Positions 36,140 through 44,088 of a stretch of DNA of 49,539 bases are shown in pieces. Source of the DNA: a virus. A program made the position numbers and the translations under genes. Location: positions 1-49,539 of the IMG/VR virus record IMGVR_UViG_3300025168_000134; one strand, 5' to 3'. The notes under the pieces are model-generated. The model was not told the DNA's origin, ran no database searches, and saw only the letters and a program-made list of their open reading frames with translations. Numbering within the stretch: the stretch's first letter is position 1; each line of letters starts with the position of its first letter.

Positions 36140-38557
36140 ATGAACGTATTTCTAAATTTAGACAGTTCTGATTTCTTACTCGAGTATATTTATACAGATT
36201 CGGCAAGTCCAGAAATAATAAACACAACCAATGCACCTTTTTACTTGATGCAAAACGGTCACGATGGGAGTTCATTGTTGATGAATCAAGATGCTTATGG
36301 TGCGACCTCAAATAATACAAGAAGTCGTTCTGTTGTTCAAATTGATACACCATCAAAAGAATTTGCTCTTTTAACACCTAATAAATTAGGTGCAGTATAT
36401 AATGACTACGATAGTAAATTAACAAGTACAGCTTCGTTACCAGTAACATATGCAGTTGGTAATACAGAAGGAATTCAATACGATACTGTTAGATTACATT
36501 TTATTCAAGGATTTACCTTTAATGATTTTTTCTCTGGAATAAACATTGATATTAGTATCAAAGATAAAGCAGATAAAAAAATAAGTTTATTGAGTGCTAT
36601 TTATAGAAGAGAAGATAATTTTGAAATAATGAATCCTAATCCGTTCTTATATTCGGGTAGACAATATTCATCTTATGTTGAATTTAAAATTCCATCATTA
36701 AGATTCTTAATTAATAGTTACAAAGTTGATTATGTTCAAGGTGCGGATAGTGATATACTTGCATATAAAATTACAAACGGAGTAGGTTTTACTGACAATA
36801 CTCTATTAGATGTTAGTGCTGGTAAATTTTCAGATTTAAGAAAATTAGATAATCAAATTTATACTAAAAGAATTTCGGGTTCATCTACATCTATATCATC
36901 AAAAGATGATTTTGGTGATGTTGGAGTTTATGTTAATGAAAGCACAAGTGGAGATTTTATAGAATTTTATGGAACTTATAATGGTATCATATTTGGTGAT
37001 TACATACAAAGTTTAAATAATAGTGGAATAGGTAATCATATTGCAGTACACAAATTGAGCATAACCGAACAATTACCTAATACGGTAGGAAGTTATAATA
37101 TTGTAGGTAGATATAATCCATTAACAAATGTGCCAAATTTAAGTGATAATACTTTCTTAGCAAATTTTACAACTGGAGATTACTGGGTAGCAACAGAAAC
37201 TGGATATTCTTCTCAGATAAATGCAAATGTAAAAAAAGGTAATTTTATTGTATATGACCCAAGTTTAGCATCGGCAATAAAAGTCACCGTTATTGATTCT
37301 TACGATATTCAAAATTATGCAAACATTTCTCAAATAATCAGAACAGGAGAACAAGAATTTATACAAGATAGTGATTTCGGAGAAGCAAATACATTTAGAC
37401 CGGTATTAAAATTCGGAGGTAGTGCATTATCTTATAAATTGAATTATACATTACAAATATTCAATACAACTACTAATTCTACTATTGAAAAATCAGGTTC
37501 ATATGTTAGTTTCGAACCTCAAAAATATGGAAAAGAATTATTGAAATTGAATACTAGAGATAATATTCAAGTATTTAATGTGTTCAATAAAAAACCAATA
37601 ACAACAATAGTAAACACAAGTTCTGCAACTATTAGTAATGGCATAGAAAGTACAGATTTATATAGTAAAAACTTAACTGCATTCAAACAAGTTAAAAGTG
37701 TACATTCAGGAGTTACTGAAGTTAATATAGATTCGGAAGGTAAAATAACACCGAGTGTGAATCCAGATTCGGTAACAAATATACGAGGTCAAGGAACAGC
37801 AACCGTTTATATTTCACCCTTTGATACATTTTTACAGTTTTCATTATACGAACAAATTGAAGATAAATCTTTTAGAAGTATTGACTTGAATAAAGTAGGT
37901 ACAATTTTTATGAATTTTACTAATAAGAAAGGTGAAATTATAAAAATAGAAAGTACAAAAAATAAAAATGTAGATGAATCAAAAGGTCAAGTTCTCTTTA
38001 GAATTAAATCTGATTTATACAATCAAGTTATAAATTCTGGAAATGATATATTTTTTATAACTTGTAAAGTTGGTAAAAATAGTCCAGAAAGTCCGCTATA
38101 TACGGGTAGATATAAAGACTATGCAAAAATGATAGAAGATGAAATAGAATTATTAATAAATCAACAAAGGCAAGTGATAAGCGATTTGAATGAAAACGTA
38201 TCAGATTTAGATAAAAGATTATTGATTTCAATAAAAGAAAACTTGGCTGCAAGTGCATCCAATGAAGAATTAGAAGCAAAGTTAATGAAAGTAATAAAAT
38301 CAAATCTTACTAAAAGCTCGACAAATAAAGAATTAGAAAGAAAATTATTAGAAGCATTATCATTAACTAAAATTACAAAAAAACCTGGTTCGACAGCTAA
38401 CGATAAAGCAATTGATGATAATTCAATGAATATAAAATCTAGTACATTTAATCCATATGGCCCAACAAGTATTAAAGGACCAACTAGTAGAATGCTCACA
38501 CCGGTAACTGGACCGACAAGTAGAAGAGTTTCGGGACCAACTAGTAGAAATAGATAA
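36140..38557 (+). CDS. Large virion protein, 805 aa, with GPTS-repeat tail
   Basis: The N-terminus (MNVFLNLDSSDFLLEYIYTD) and a strand-rich body fit a virion protein, but no family is recognised. Near residues 680-750 there are two related helical repeats (NEELEAKLMKVIKSNLTKS and NKELERKLLEALSLTK). The last ~35 residues are low-complexity with four GPTS units (GPTSIK, GPTSRM, GPTSRR, GPTSRN), probably a flexible, basic tail. The gene lies between the spanin-like gene and the tube-like gene. Its role could be neck, whisker or baseplate periphery. Confidence 0.65.
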   Translation: MNVFLNLDSSDFLLEYIYTDSASPEIINTTNAPFYLMQNGHDGSSLLMNQDAYGATSNNTRSRSVVQIDTPSKEFALLTPNKLGAVYNDYDSKLTSTASLPVTYAVGNTEGIQYDTVRLHFIQGFTFNDFFSGINIDISIKDKADKKISLLSAIYRREDNFEIMNPNPFLYSGRQYSSYVEFKIPSLRFLINSYKVDYVQGADSDILAYKITNGVGFTDNTLLDVSAGKFSDLRKLDNQIYTKRISGSSTSISSKDDFGDVGVYVNESTSGDFIEFYGTYNGIIFGDYIQSLNNSGIGNHIAVHKLSITEQLPNTVGSYNIVGRYNPLTNVPNLSDNTFLANFTTGDYWVATETGYSSQINANVKKGNFIVYDPSLASAIKVTVIDSYDIQNYANISQIIRTGEQEFIQDSDFGEANTFRPVLKFGGSALSYKLNYTLQIFNTTTNSTIEKSGSYVSFEPQKYGKELLKLNTRDNIQVFNVFNKKPITTIVNTSSATISNGIESTDLYSKNLTAFKQVKSVHSGVTEVNIDSEGKITPSVNPDSVTNIRGQGTATVYISPFDTFLQFSLYEQIEDKSFRSIDLNKVGTIFMNFTNKKGEIIKIESTKNKNVDESKGQVLFRIKSDLYNQVINSGNDIFFITCKVGKNSPESPLYTGRYKDYAKMIEDEIELLINQQRQVISDLNENVSDLDKRLLISIKENLAASASNEELEAKLMKVIKSNLTKSSTNKELERKLLEALSLTKITKKPGSTANDKAIDDNSMNIKSSTFNPYGPTSIKGPTSRMLTPVTGPTSRRVSGPTSRNR
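38459..38545 (+). repeat. Degenerate GPTS-coding repeat
   Basis: Four copies of GG(A/C)CC(A/G)AC(A/T)AGT at 38459, 38478, 38510 and 38534, spaced 19, 32 and 24 bp apart, all in frame and coding GPTS. The spacing is irregular, so this is a motif array and not a simple tandem repeat. Confidence 0.7.
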
Positions 38558-38581
38558 GTTTATTAAAAAGTATTTAGTTAT

Positions 38582-39199
38582 ATGAGACACCTTGCAAGAA
38601 AAGATTTATTTTATATTGAATTTACTAAAAAGTTTATTCCAGATAAAATTGAAGAATTCTATAAACCATATGTAAAGAATATGCCAACTCAGTTGGAAAG
38701 TCCTAGAACTTTAGTAGAAAGTACTTTACAAGGTGTTACTATTCCTAGTTATCAATTTGACGGAGTTGAACAAGGTTTTGTTGATACTCTTAATAAGAAC
38801 GAAATAAAAACAACTTGGCGAAGTACTTTAAATGCACAAGATTTAACAGAAAAAAATCTTACGTTAACTTTTAAATTAATAAATGGATATGTAAACTATT
38901 GGATTCTTTTAGATACTTTTTTCTTTCATTATGATATGAAAAATCCTGAAGCGTTTATTGGTGATATCACTTTAAGAATGTTAGATAATCAAGAAAACAT
39001 AATGTTTAGTAGAGTATATCGAGATTGCATCTTAACAGGAATTAGTGATTTCGAACTTAGTTATTCTGAAAATATTCAGACATTTGAAACTTTCAACATT
39101 ACTTTGCAATATAGTAAAGTTGAATCAACTTTTGCCAATCCAGGAAATCCCAATACATTTACCAGCAATCCCAGTAATTTTACAGGAAAGATAACTTGA
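38582..39199 (+). CDS. Tail-tube-like protein
   Basis: A 205-residue protein whose second half follows the tube-fold order: LTLTFKLINGYVNYWILLDT, then DITLRMLDNQENIMFSRVY, and DCILTGISDFELSYSENIQT ending in a strand TFETFNITLQYSKVE. These correspond to the strands, the central helix and the closing hairpin of T4 gp19-like tube subunits. The N-terminus (RHLARKDLFYIEF) and a Pro/Asn-rich C-terminus are extra. It may be the main tube protein or a baseplate-end tube homologue of the gp48/gp54 kind. The major sheath gene is not adjacent, which leaves this open. Confidence 0.6.
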   Translation: MRHLARKDLFYIEFTKKFIPDKIEEFYKPYVKNMPTQLESPRTLVESTLQGVTIPSYQFDGVEQGFVDTLNKNEIKTTWRSTLNAQDLTEKNLTLTFKLINGYVNYWILLDTFFFHYDMKNPEAFIGDITLRMLDNQENIMFSRVYRDCILTGISDFELSYSENIQTFETFNITLQYSKVESTFANPGNPNTFTSNPSNFTGKIT

Positions 39200-39206
39200 T
39201 TAAATA
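39198..39206 (+). promoter_or_regulatory. GATTAAATA candidate late promoter
   Basis: Exact motif straddling the stop codon of the tube-like gene (39197-39199) and ending 16 nt before the GTG start at 39223. It would drive the unit 39223-41920. Confidence 0.6.
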
Positions 39207-39222
39207 AAAAAAAGGATACTAA

Positions 39223-40251
39223 GTGAAGAAGTTTAAAAATATACGCAATCTGTTACCATTCGATACTTTGAATGAGGAAAAGAAAATGTCTTTAGGTAGG
39301 TATTTACAAGGTTTAAGAGATTTAGAAAGTGCGGCAAGGGATGAAAAGAATCCATTAGTTACAAGTAGAGCTACTAAAGAATATTATAATAGAGCTATGC
39401 AAATAGGTAATAAATCGAATCTTTTCGGTAATAAACTCAGGAGAAAGATAAACAAAATTAACAAAGAATTTGCTGTTTTGGGTAGAGGTAAAAAAACAAA
39501 TATAATTGTTGCTGATAATATTGCGCTAATTCTAAAAGAAATTGAAAATCAAGAAAAATTAGGAATTTTTAATGAAAATGAATTTGCGGCAACACTCGGT
39601 TCTGTTAATGGAATGGGTGCTGTTGAAATACCGGAAGTAGGTGGTAAATTAGGTAGTGGTGATGTGTTCGGTGGAACAGCTGATGATGGCGTTTCGGTTC
39701 AAGAACCAGAAAAGACTATTTCAATGAAAAAATTCAAAAAAGTTAAAGAAGATAAAAACATTTCAGAAAAGGAAATTTATATACCATTAAACGATTTCGG
39801 AGACCCAGCTTCTTTAGTACAAATTTTAGCAACTGAATTATCAAAAGGAAATTCTGAAGACTTTTCATCTATCGTACCAGAATTAACTAAATTAGAAGTT
39901 AGTTACAACGGACTAGTAGATATAAAATCTTTAGATACTATTTCAAGAATATTAGATACTGATAAAAAAGTTCTAAAAAAGAAAATGGATAAAATAATAT
40001 CTAAGAATATTGAAGTATTAGAAAATTTACAAGTAGAATTGTTAATAAAAGTAATATCAGACCCAGAATCTTTAAACGAAGGAATAGTAGGTAGAGCATT
40101 GGGAGGTATAGCTGGTTTTGCATTAGGACCAAAAATTGGAAGAGCAATTGCAAGAGTTCTTGGTATAGAAAAAGGACCACTTTTTAATGTTCTTACTTCA
40201 AGAATAGTTAGTGCGGCATTAGCTCAAGAATTGACAAAAAAATTATTTTAA
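39223..40251 (+). CDS. Candidate internal head protein with putative prohead-protease sites
   Basis: A 342-residue protein that uses GTG as start; no in-frame ATG lies close upstream, and AAAGGA precedes it at a Shine-Dalgarno-like position. An LNE site occurs at residues 16-18 (FDTLNE) and a second one at 284-286 (PESLNE). The latter would release a C-terminal 56-residue piece, GIVGRALGGIAGFALGPKIG and onward, which is Gly/Ala-rich, basic and likely membrane-active. In T4, gp21 cuts after (L/I)xE in head-internal proteins. The middle (GKLGSGDVFGG, then MKKFKKVKED) is loosely structured. It heads an operon with a protease and endonuclease VII. A packaged protein is inferred, not shown. Confidence 0.6.
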   Translation: MKKFKNIRNLLPFDTLNEEKKMSLGRYLQGLRDLESAARDEKNPLVTSRATKEYYNRAMQIGNKSNLFGNKLRRKINKINKEFAVLGRGKKTNIIVADNIALILKEIENQEKLGIFNENEFAATLGSVNGMGAVEIPEVGGKLGSGDVFGGTADDGVSVQEPEKTISMKKFKKVKEDKNISEKEIYIPLNDFGDPASLVQILATELSKGNSEDFSSIVPELTKLEVSYNGLVDIKSLDTISRILDTDKKVLKKKMDKIISKNIEVLENLQVELLIKVISDPESLNEGIVGRALGGIAGFALGPKIGRAIARVLGIEKGPLFNVLTSRIVSAALAQELTKKLF

Positions 40252-40253
40252 TT

Positions 40254-40637
40254 ATGAAACCATTAAACGAATTCCTAAATGAATACAGAGACTATGTTGG
40301 GGAAAGAAACATAGAAAGAAAAAAGGAACTTTTGTCTGCTGAAAGAACAATAAATGATAATAAACTTCTTAGTAAAAAACTTAAAGAAAAAGGATATGTT
40401 GTTAGGGTTGATGGCCCTCTTTTTAGCAAAAGTGCAAGTGGTATGGACCGTATATCGGTTATTAACAAAGGAAAAGACATTTTCAGAATATTTCCACCAA
40501 CGGTTCATAGCAAAGAATGGTCTATAATTTTGATGGAGGTAAAAAATGGATATATGTCGTATAAAAGGCAAAAAGACACTTATAATGAAAAAGGATTATC
40601 TTCAGTAATAAACAGACTTATAAACTTATTAGAATAA
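40254..40637 (+). CDS. Candidate internal head protein with MKPLNEFLNE N-terminus
   Basis: A 127-residue protein with a perfect 10-residue capsid-targeting-like start, MKPLNEFLNE, and a predicted cut after E10. The mature part is basic (YRDYVGERNIERKKELL, later KKLKEKGYVVRVDGP) with a small alpha/beta body ending in a Leu-rich helix. No enzyme motif is recognised. The start lies 2 nt after the previous stop. It is followed by a metalloprotease gene whose N-terminus is a looser version of the same motif. Confidence 0.7.
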   Translation: MKPLNEFLNEYRDYVGERNIERKKELLSAERTINDNKLLSKKLKEKGYVVRVDGPLFSKSASGMDRISVINKGKDIFRIFPPTVHSKEWSIILMEVKNGYMSYKRQKDTYNEKGLSSVINRLINLLE

Positions 40638-40647
40638 ATTAATTATA

Positions 40648-41169
40648 ATGCAATACTTATTTGAATTTTTTAAAGAGGATAAAAAGATTAAAAAACACGA
40701 AAAACTTTTAATTGATTCTGTTATTGAATTTATGCAAGATAAATTAAAATTCAAACCTAATAGAATAACAGTAAAGAAAAAGTTTTCTGATACACATATC
40801 GGTGATGTTGTACTTAGTGATGCATCTATAAATAAAGGTAAATTTACATTACATTTTAATCCAAATCAAGGTTATAGAATGATAATAGGTGCATTGATAC
40901 ACGAATTAACACATGTTAAACAAATATCAAATGGTGAACTTAGACCATCCGAAGATTGGAAATCTGTCTTATGGAAAGATGATACAGAACTTTCAGTTAA
41001 AGATTATAAAAAAGCACAAAAAAACTACGATAACTATAAAAACCTTGCTTGGGAAAAGGAAGCATACGATAATCAAAACAATCTAAAAAACGAATACATT
41101 TCTTCTAAGTATTTTAAAAATCTTAAAGGACAAGACGATACTTTAGATTTCATAATTGATAATATATGA
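40648..41169 (+). CDS. Zinc metalloprotease-like protein (HELTH)
   Basis: A 173-residue protein with the zincin core ALIHELTHVKQ (H85, E86, H89) and a likely third ligand in WEKEAY (E136 or E138), the spacing of compact gluzincin-type peptidases. The first ten residues, MQYLFEFFKE, are like the MKxLxxFxNE starts of its neighbours in length, aromatic residue and final Glu, but the cut site FKE is atypical. If packaged, it would be a head-carried protease. If not, it may act in the cell on head or host proteins. It is coupled to endonuclease VII by ATGA. Confidence 0.75.
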   Translation: MQYLFEFFKEDKKIKKHEKLLIDSVIEFMQDKLKFKPNRITVKKKFSDTHIGDVVLSDASINKGKFTLHFNPNQGYRMIIGALIHELTHVKQISNGELRPSEDWKSVLWKDDTELSVKDYKKAQKNYDNYKNLAWEKEAYDNQNNLKNEYISSKYFKNLKGQDDTLDFIIDNI

Positions 41170-41675
41170 AACAACTAAAACAAACAGACTTAAAAATTAT
41201 AAGAGAAAAATGGTACAAGGAACAAAATGGTATTTGTCCTATACTTGGAAACTATTATGATATTTCGGAATTTTGTATAGACCATCAACATAAACTTGTA
41301 AAAGAAGTTGCTGATGAAACAGGGAAAGGATTATGCAGAGGTGCAATTCAATTTCAAGCAAATGCATTAGAAGGAAAAATTACAAATTCATTCAATAGAT
41401 TAGGTTTAAGTAAACACATAGATATGATTACATTTCTTAGAAACCTTGCTGACTATTTAGAAAGTAATAAGATTCATACAGATGAAAAATTGATACACCC
41501 AAATGAAGCACCAAGAAAACCTATTTTAATGAAATCAAGTTACAATAAGTTAGTAAAAGAAATTAATGGTAAACAAAAAGTTCCTGAATTTAAACAAAAG
41601 AAAGGTAACTTAACAGCACCATTAAAAAAACTATTTGAAAAATATAACATAGAACCACAATTTAAAAAGTCATGA
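41166..41675 (+). CDS. 49: Recombination endonuclease VII-like (gp49) lacking most zinc ligands
   Basis: A 169-residue protein that follows T4 endonuclease VII closely: YKEQNGIC, CIDHQHKLV (D39, H40, H42), then QANALEGKITNSFNRLG (N66, E69), and the helical FLRNLADYLESNKIHTDEKL. The active-site Asp, His, Asn and Glu of this His-Me-type nuclease are kept. T4 uses four Cys in two CxxC pairs to bind zinc. Here the first pair is CPIL (one Cys) and the second is QFQA (none). Endonuclease VII resolves branched DNA before packaging. ATGA overlaps link it to both neighbours. Confidence 0.85.
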   Translation: MKQLKQTDLKIIREKWYKEQNGICPILGNYYDISEFCIDHQHKLVKEVADETGKGLCRGAIQFQANALEGKITNSFNRLGLSKHIDMITFLRNLADYLESNKIHTDEKLIHPNEAPRKPILMKSSYNKLVKEINGKQKVPEFKQKKGNLTAPLKKLFEKYNIEPQFKKS

Positions 41676-41920
41676 AAAAACTATTTAGATATATGTTTAG
41701 GTGGCAAATGAGCACACCTATATTAGCAATTATTCCTTTTATACTATCCAAGTATAACATTTCAAATTTCTGGATAACAGCTTTTATTGCTAATGCAATA
41801 GGTTCTTTAATATTTTTTAAAGTAGATGAATATATCTTTTCTAAAGAAATGACAAGATTTCAAAGGTTAAGATTGAAAGTTCTCAAAAGAAAAAAGAAAA
41901 AACTAAAAATCAGGTTTTGA
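41672..41920 (+). CDS. Small two-helix membrane protein
   Basis: An 82-residue protein with two hydrophobic segments (TPILAIIPFILS and ITAFIANAIGSLIFF) and a strongly basic C-terminal tail (RLRLKVLKRKKKKLKIRF). The form fits a small inner-membrane protein of holin type or another membrane modifier, but no family is recognised. It starts inside the stop of the endonuclease gene (ATGA). Its 3' end overlaps by 18 bp the 3' end of the reverse-strand guanylate kinase gene. Confidence 0.7.
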   Translation: MKKLFRYMFRWQMSTPILAIIPFILSKYNISNFWITAFIANAIGSLIFFKVDEYIFSKEMTRFQRLRLKVLKRKKKKLKIRF

Positions 41921-42379
41921 TATTCGCAAATCGTAATCGTTAAAATTTTCAAACATTTCTTTATCGGCTTTTAATCTTCTATCAACTGAATCAGCATCGT
42001 TTCTATTTGATAATCTTATTTTTCGAATTCTTTCTTCAATATCTAAATAAATAATAAACGAATTCTTTCTATCTTTTTTTGCTAATTCTAATATTGCCGG
42101 TGGTGTCATTATGAATATTTCAGCACTATTGAATTCCTTTAAAGATGTTCCATAAAACCATCCTCTGAATTCTTTATATTCGTATAGTTCTTGATTTTTA
42201 ATCATTGAACTAAATTTTTCAGAACTACAATAGTAATAATCTATTCCTTCAATTTCACCAACTCTTGGTTTTCTTGTTGTAAAAGAAACACTTGGATTAA
42301 ATCCTTTCTCTACGAACTTATTTTTAAGATAATCCTTTCCAGAACCACCAGCACCTACGATTATGATTTTTTTGCCCAT
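41903..42379 (-). CDS. gmk: Guanylate kinase-like (deoxy)nucleoside monophosphate kinase
   Basis: A 158-residue protein with the P-loop GAGGSGKD (residues 9-16), the GMP-binding segment SFTTRKPRVGEIEGIDYYYC, and the YKEFRGWFYGTS block of guanylate kinases. These enzymes turn (d)GMP into (d)GDP and would feed phage DNA synthesis. At 158 residues it is shorter than bacterial Gmk (about 200), with a reduced lid and C-terminus. It is the second gene of the only reverse-strand unit and starts within the stop of the 89-aa gene. Confidence 0.85.
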   Translation of the reverse strand: MGKKIIIVGAGGSGKDYLKNKFVEKGFNPSVSFTTRKPRVGEIEGIDYYYCSSEKFSSMIKNQELYEYKEFRGWFYGTSLKEFNSAEIFIMTPPAILELAKKDRKNSFIIYLDIEERIRKIRLSNRNDADSVDRRLKADKEMFENFNDYDLRISKPDF

Positions 42380-42648
42380 TATTGAAAAACTACTTCTATT
42401 TCTAAATCTTTTAGTTTTAATTCAACCATTAAGATTGTTTCTTCTTTATTTACGAAATGACAAATAACTTTGTCTATCTTTACTCTTTCAGGAACAACTA
42501 TGATTTCTTCTAATAGATAATCAGTAACTACTATTTTGTAATCACTACGAACATATACATCTAAATCTTCTCTTTTAAAATTATAGGTATTGACTAAACA
42601 GCGATATGTATCATGTTTTTTTGAATATTGAAAATTATTAAATTGCAT
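42379..42648 (-). CDS. Unrecognised 89-aa protein upstream of guanylate kinase
   Basis: The first gene of the reverse unit, reading away from the non-coding region. It is a small beta-rich protein (YRCLVNTYNFKREDLDVYV, then IVVPERVKIDKVICHFV and ILMVELKLKDLEIEVVF) with no family recognised. Its stop shares a base with the guanylate kinase start. The position suggests early expression with the nucleotide kinase. Confidence 0.65.
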   Translation of the reverse strand: MQFNNFQYSKKHDTYRCLVNTYNFKREDLDVYVRSDYKIVVTDYLLEEIIVVPERVKIDKVICHFVNKEETILMVELKLKDLEIEVVFQ

Positions 42649-42726
42649 TTGTTTTACTTTAAGTTCTTATGTATATTAAAGACAAATATCTATATAAATC
42701 TTTCTTTACATATCTATTATTATTAA

Positions 42727-42796
42727 TATATTATCATTAATTTAATAATACTTATATGTATATTATCATTAGTTTAATAATACTTATATGTATATT
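42727..42796. repeat. 32-bp direct repeat, two copies plus a partial third
   Basis: The unit containing TTATCATTA(A/G)TTTAATAATA and CTTATATGTATA occurs twice with a 32-bp period (TTTAATAATAC at 42741 and 42773) and one clear mismatch. A degenerate third copy (TATTATAATTAATAATAT) follows. The array is made almost only of A and T. Confidence 0.8.
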
Positions 42797-42940
42797 ATAA
42801 TTAATAATATCTTTAATTAAACTAATATTAATAGATATTTTAGCATCTATATATTTTCCCCTGGAGAATTATACAATTATTAAATGCATAGCCATCAGGT
42901 TTTATTTTATTTTACCCTAACTATTTTTGATTTACCCCTC

Positions 42941-42961
42941 TATTTAGAATCATTCTAAATA
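42941..42961. promoter_or_regulatory. Perfect palindrome, operator-like
   Basis: TATTTAGAAT and ATTCTAAATA are exact inverted 10-mers around a single C. There is no T run after it, and it lies about 135 bp upstream of the SSB start. The two-fold symmetry suggests a dimeric DNA-binding protein site. Confidence 0.6.
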
Positions 42962-43041
42962 ACAAAATAATAAAAATAAATTGATATTGATAAAATATTT
43001 TAATGTTTAATGTGCTTAACTATATAAGTAATACAAAAGGT

Positions 43042-43095
43042 AGCTACTGAGTATGAAAGTAAATTTATAAAAACAAAGTAAAAAAAAGTAAAATT
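43042..43095 (+). promoter_or_regulatory. Leader of the SSB gene: small hairpin and A-rich unstructured stretch
   Basis: GTAGCTAC (self-complementary) lies at 43040-43047. About 40 nt of almost pure A/T sequence with AAAGTA repeats follow, up to the ATG. T4 gene 32 controls its own translation by cooperative binding of gp32 to an unstructured A/U-rich leader. This arrangement resembles it, but autoregulation is inferred only. Confidence 0.35.
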
Positions 43096-44088
43096 ATGGT
43101 AGACATATTTGATTTATCCGTAGATGATTTAGACAAAGACGTAAAGAAATCATACGTAAACAACGAGTTCAAACCGAACCCTAAAGAAGCAAAAGATGGT
43201 GTTTATAGAGCACTAGTAAGACCAGTTTATTGGTTAGAAAATCACAAAAAATCCTTTATTCCAAAAACAACATTTTATTTCGATAAAAATGATGGTAACG
43301 ACACAGGAAATAATTTCTTTGATTCAGCCTTTTCAATAGGTGATGAATGCTTAGCAATGAACACTTTCTTTGATTTAAAAAGAGAAGGAAAAACAGATGC
43401 AAGAGCTGAGCAATTAGCAAAGGATATTAGACCTAAAAGTTCATTCTTCTACTTAGTATTAGTAGAATCAGATGCTGTTAATCCGGATAACGAAGGAAAA
43501 CTAATGGTTTATAAAGCACCTATTCAAGTGCATAAAATCTTACAAGGTGCAATCAATGTATCTGACGAAGATAAATCAATAGGAATCAAACCTTGTAATA
43601 TCTTTGACCCGTTTAAAGGTAAATCCATAAGATTACAAATAAATACTGTTGGTAACAATTGGAACTACAATGGAACTGTTACATTATCAGAAGCAGGTCC
43701 TCTAATGTTCAACGGTTCTGAATTAACGACAGATAAGAAAGCAGAATTTGTAGAATTCTTACAAGAAGGAAACACCTTAATGGCACCGTATAAGTATAAG
43801 AAAAGTGCTGATGATAGATTGAAATTGTTATTATCTATCATTTCAGAAAAGACCGGAAAACAATTCGGTAATATCAAACCAGCACAAATTAGTGCTAATA
43901 TTAACATAGAAGGTTTAGAAGATACCCCAGCTCCAAAAAAGAAAGCAAAGGTTGAAACAAAAACTGAAGTTGCTGAAGAAAGTGTTGTAGAAGAAGTACA
44001 AACTGACACTTTAAAAAATGCAAGACCTGACAATGCCCCCACGGATGATGATGTTTTCGATGACATCTTAGAAGGTTTAGATGTGTAA
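43096..44088 (+). CDS. 32: Single-stranded DNA-binding protein, gp32-like
   Basis: A 330-residue protein. The core matches gp32-type OB-fold binding proteins: GVYRALVRPVYWLENH, SFFYLVLVESDAVNPDNEGK, GIKPCNIFDPFKGKSIRLQI, and VGNNWNYNGTVTLSEAG. The C-terminus is a flexible charged tail ending in acidic residues (TDDDVFDDILEGLDV), the site through which gp32 recruits replication and recombination partners. T4 gp32 has a zinc site (one His, three Cys) in the core. Here the equivalent stretch has only isolated Cys and no CxxC pair. It is the first gene after the non-coding region and is followed by a terminator. Confidence 0.85.
   Translation: MVDIFDLSVDDLDKDVKKSYVNNEFKPNPKEAKDGVYRALVRPVYWLENHKKSFIPKTTFYFDKNDGNDTGNNFFDSAFSIGDECLAMNTFFDLKREGKTDARAEQLAKDIRPKSSFFYLVLVESDAVNPDNEGKLMVYKAPIQVHKILQGAINVSDEDKSIGIKPCNIFDPFKGKSIRLQINTVGNNWNYNGTVTLSEAGPLMFNGSELTTDKKAEFVEFLQEGNTLMAPYKYKKSADDRLKLLLSIISEKTGKQFGNIKPAQISANINIEGLEDTPAPKKKAKVETKTEVAEESVVEEVQTDTLKNARPDNAPTDDDVFDDILEGLDV

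Larger units (their letters stand above)
42649..43095. promoter_or_regulatory. Non-coding divergent control region
   Basis: 447 bp without a credible gene, between the reverse kinase unit and the forward SSB gene. It is extremely AT-rich and holds a 32-bp direct repeat (42727-42796), a perfect 21-bp palindrome (42941-42961), two C-rich islands (TTTACCCT, TTTACCCCTC) and an A-rich leader before the SSB gene. No GATTAAATA motif and no tRNA-like structure was seen. It must contain the promoters of both divergent units and could include an origin of replication (inference). Confidence 0.6.

Noticed and set aside
42649-43095. tRNA gene or CRISPR array in the long non-coding region
   Set aside because: No cloverleaf arms or GTTCRA-type T-loop, and only two to three AT-only repeat units without unique spacers.
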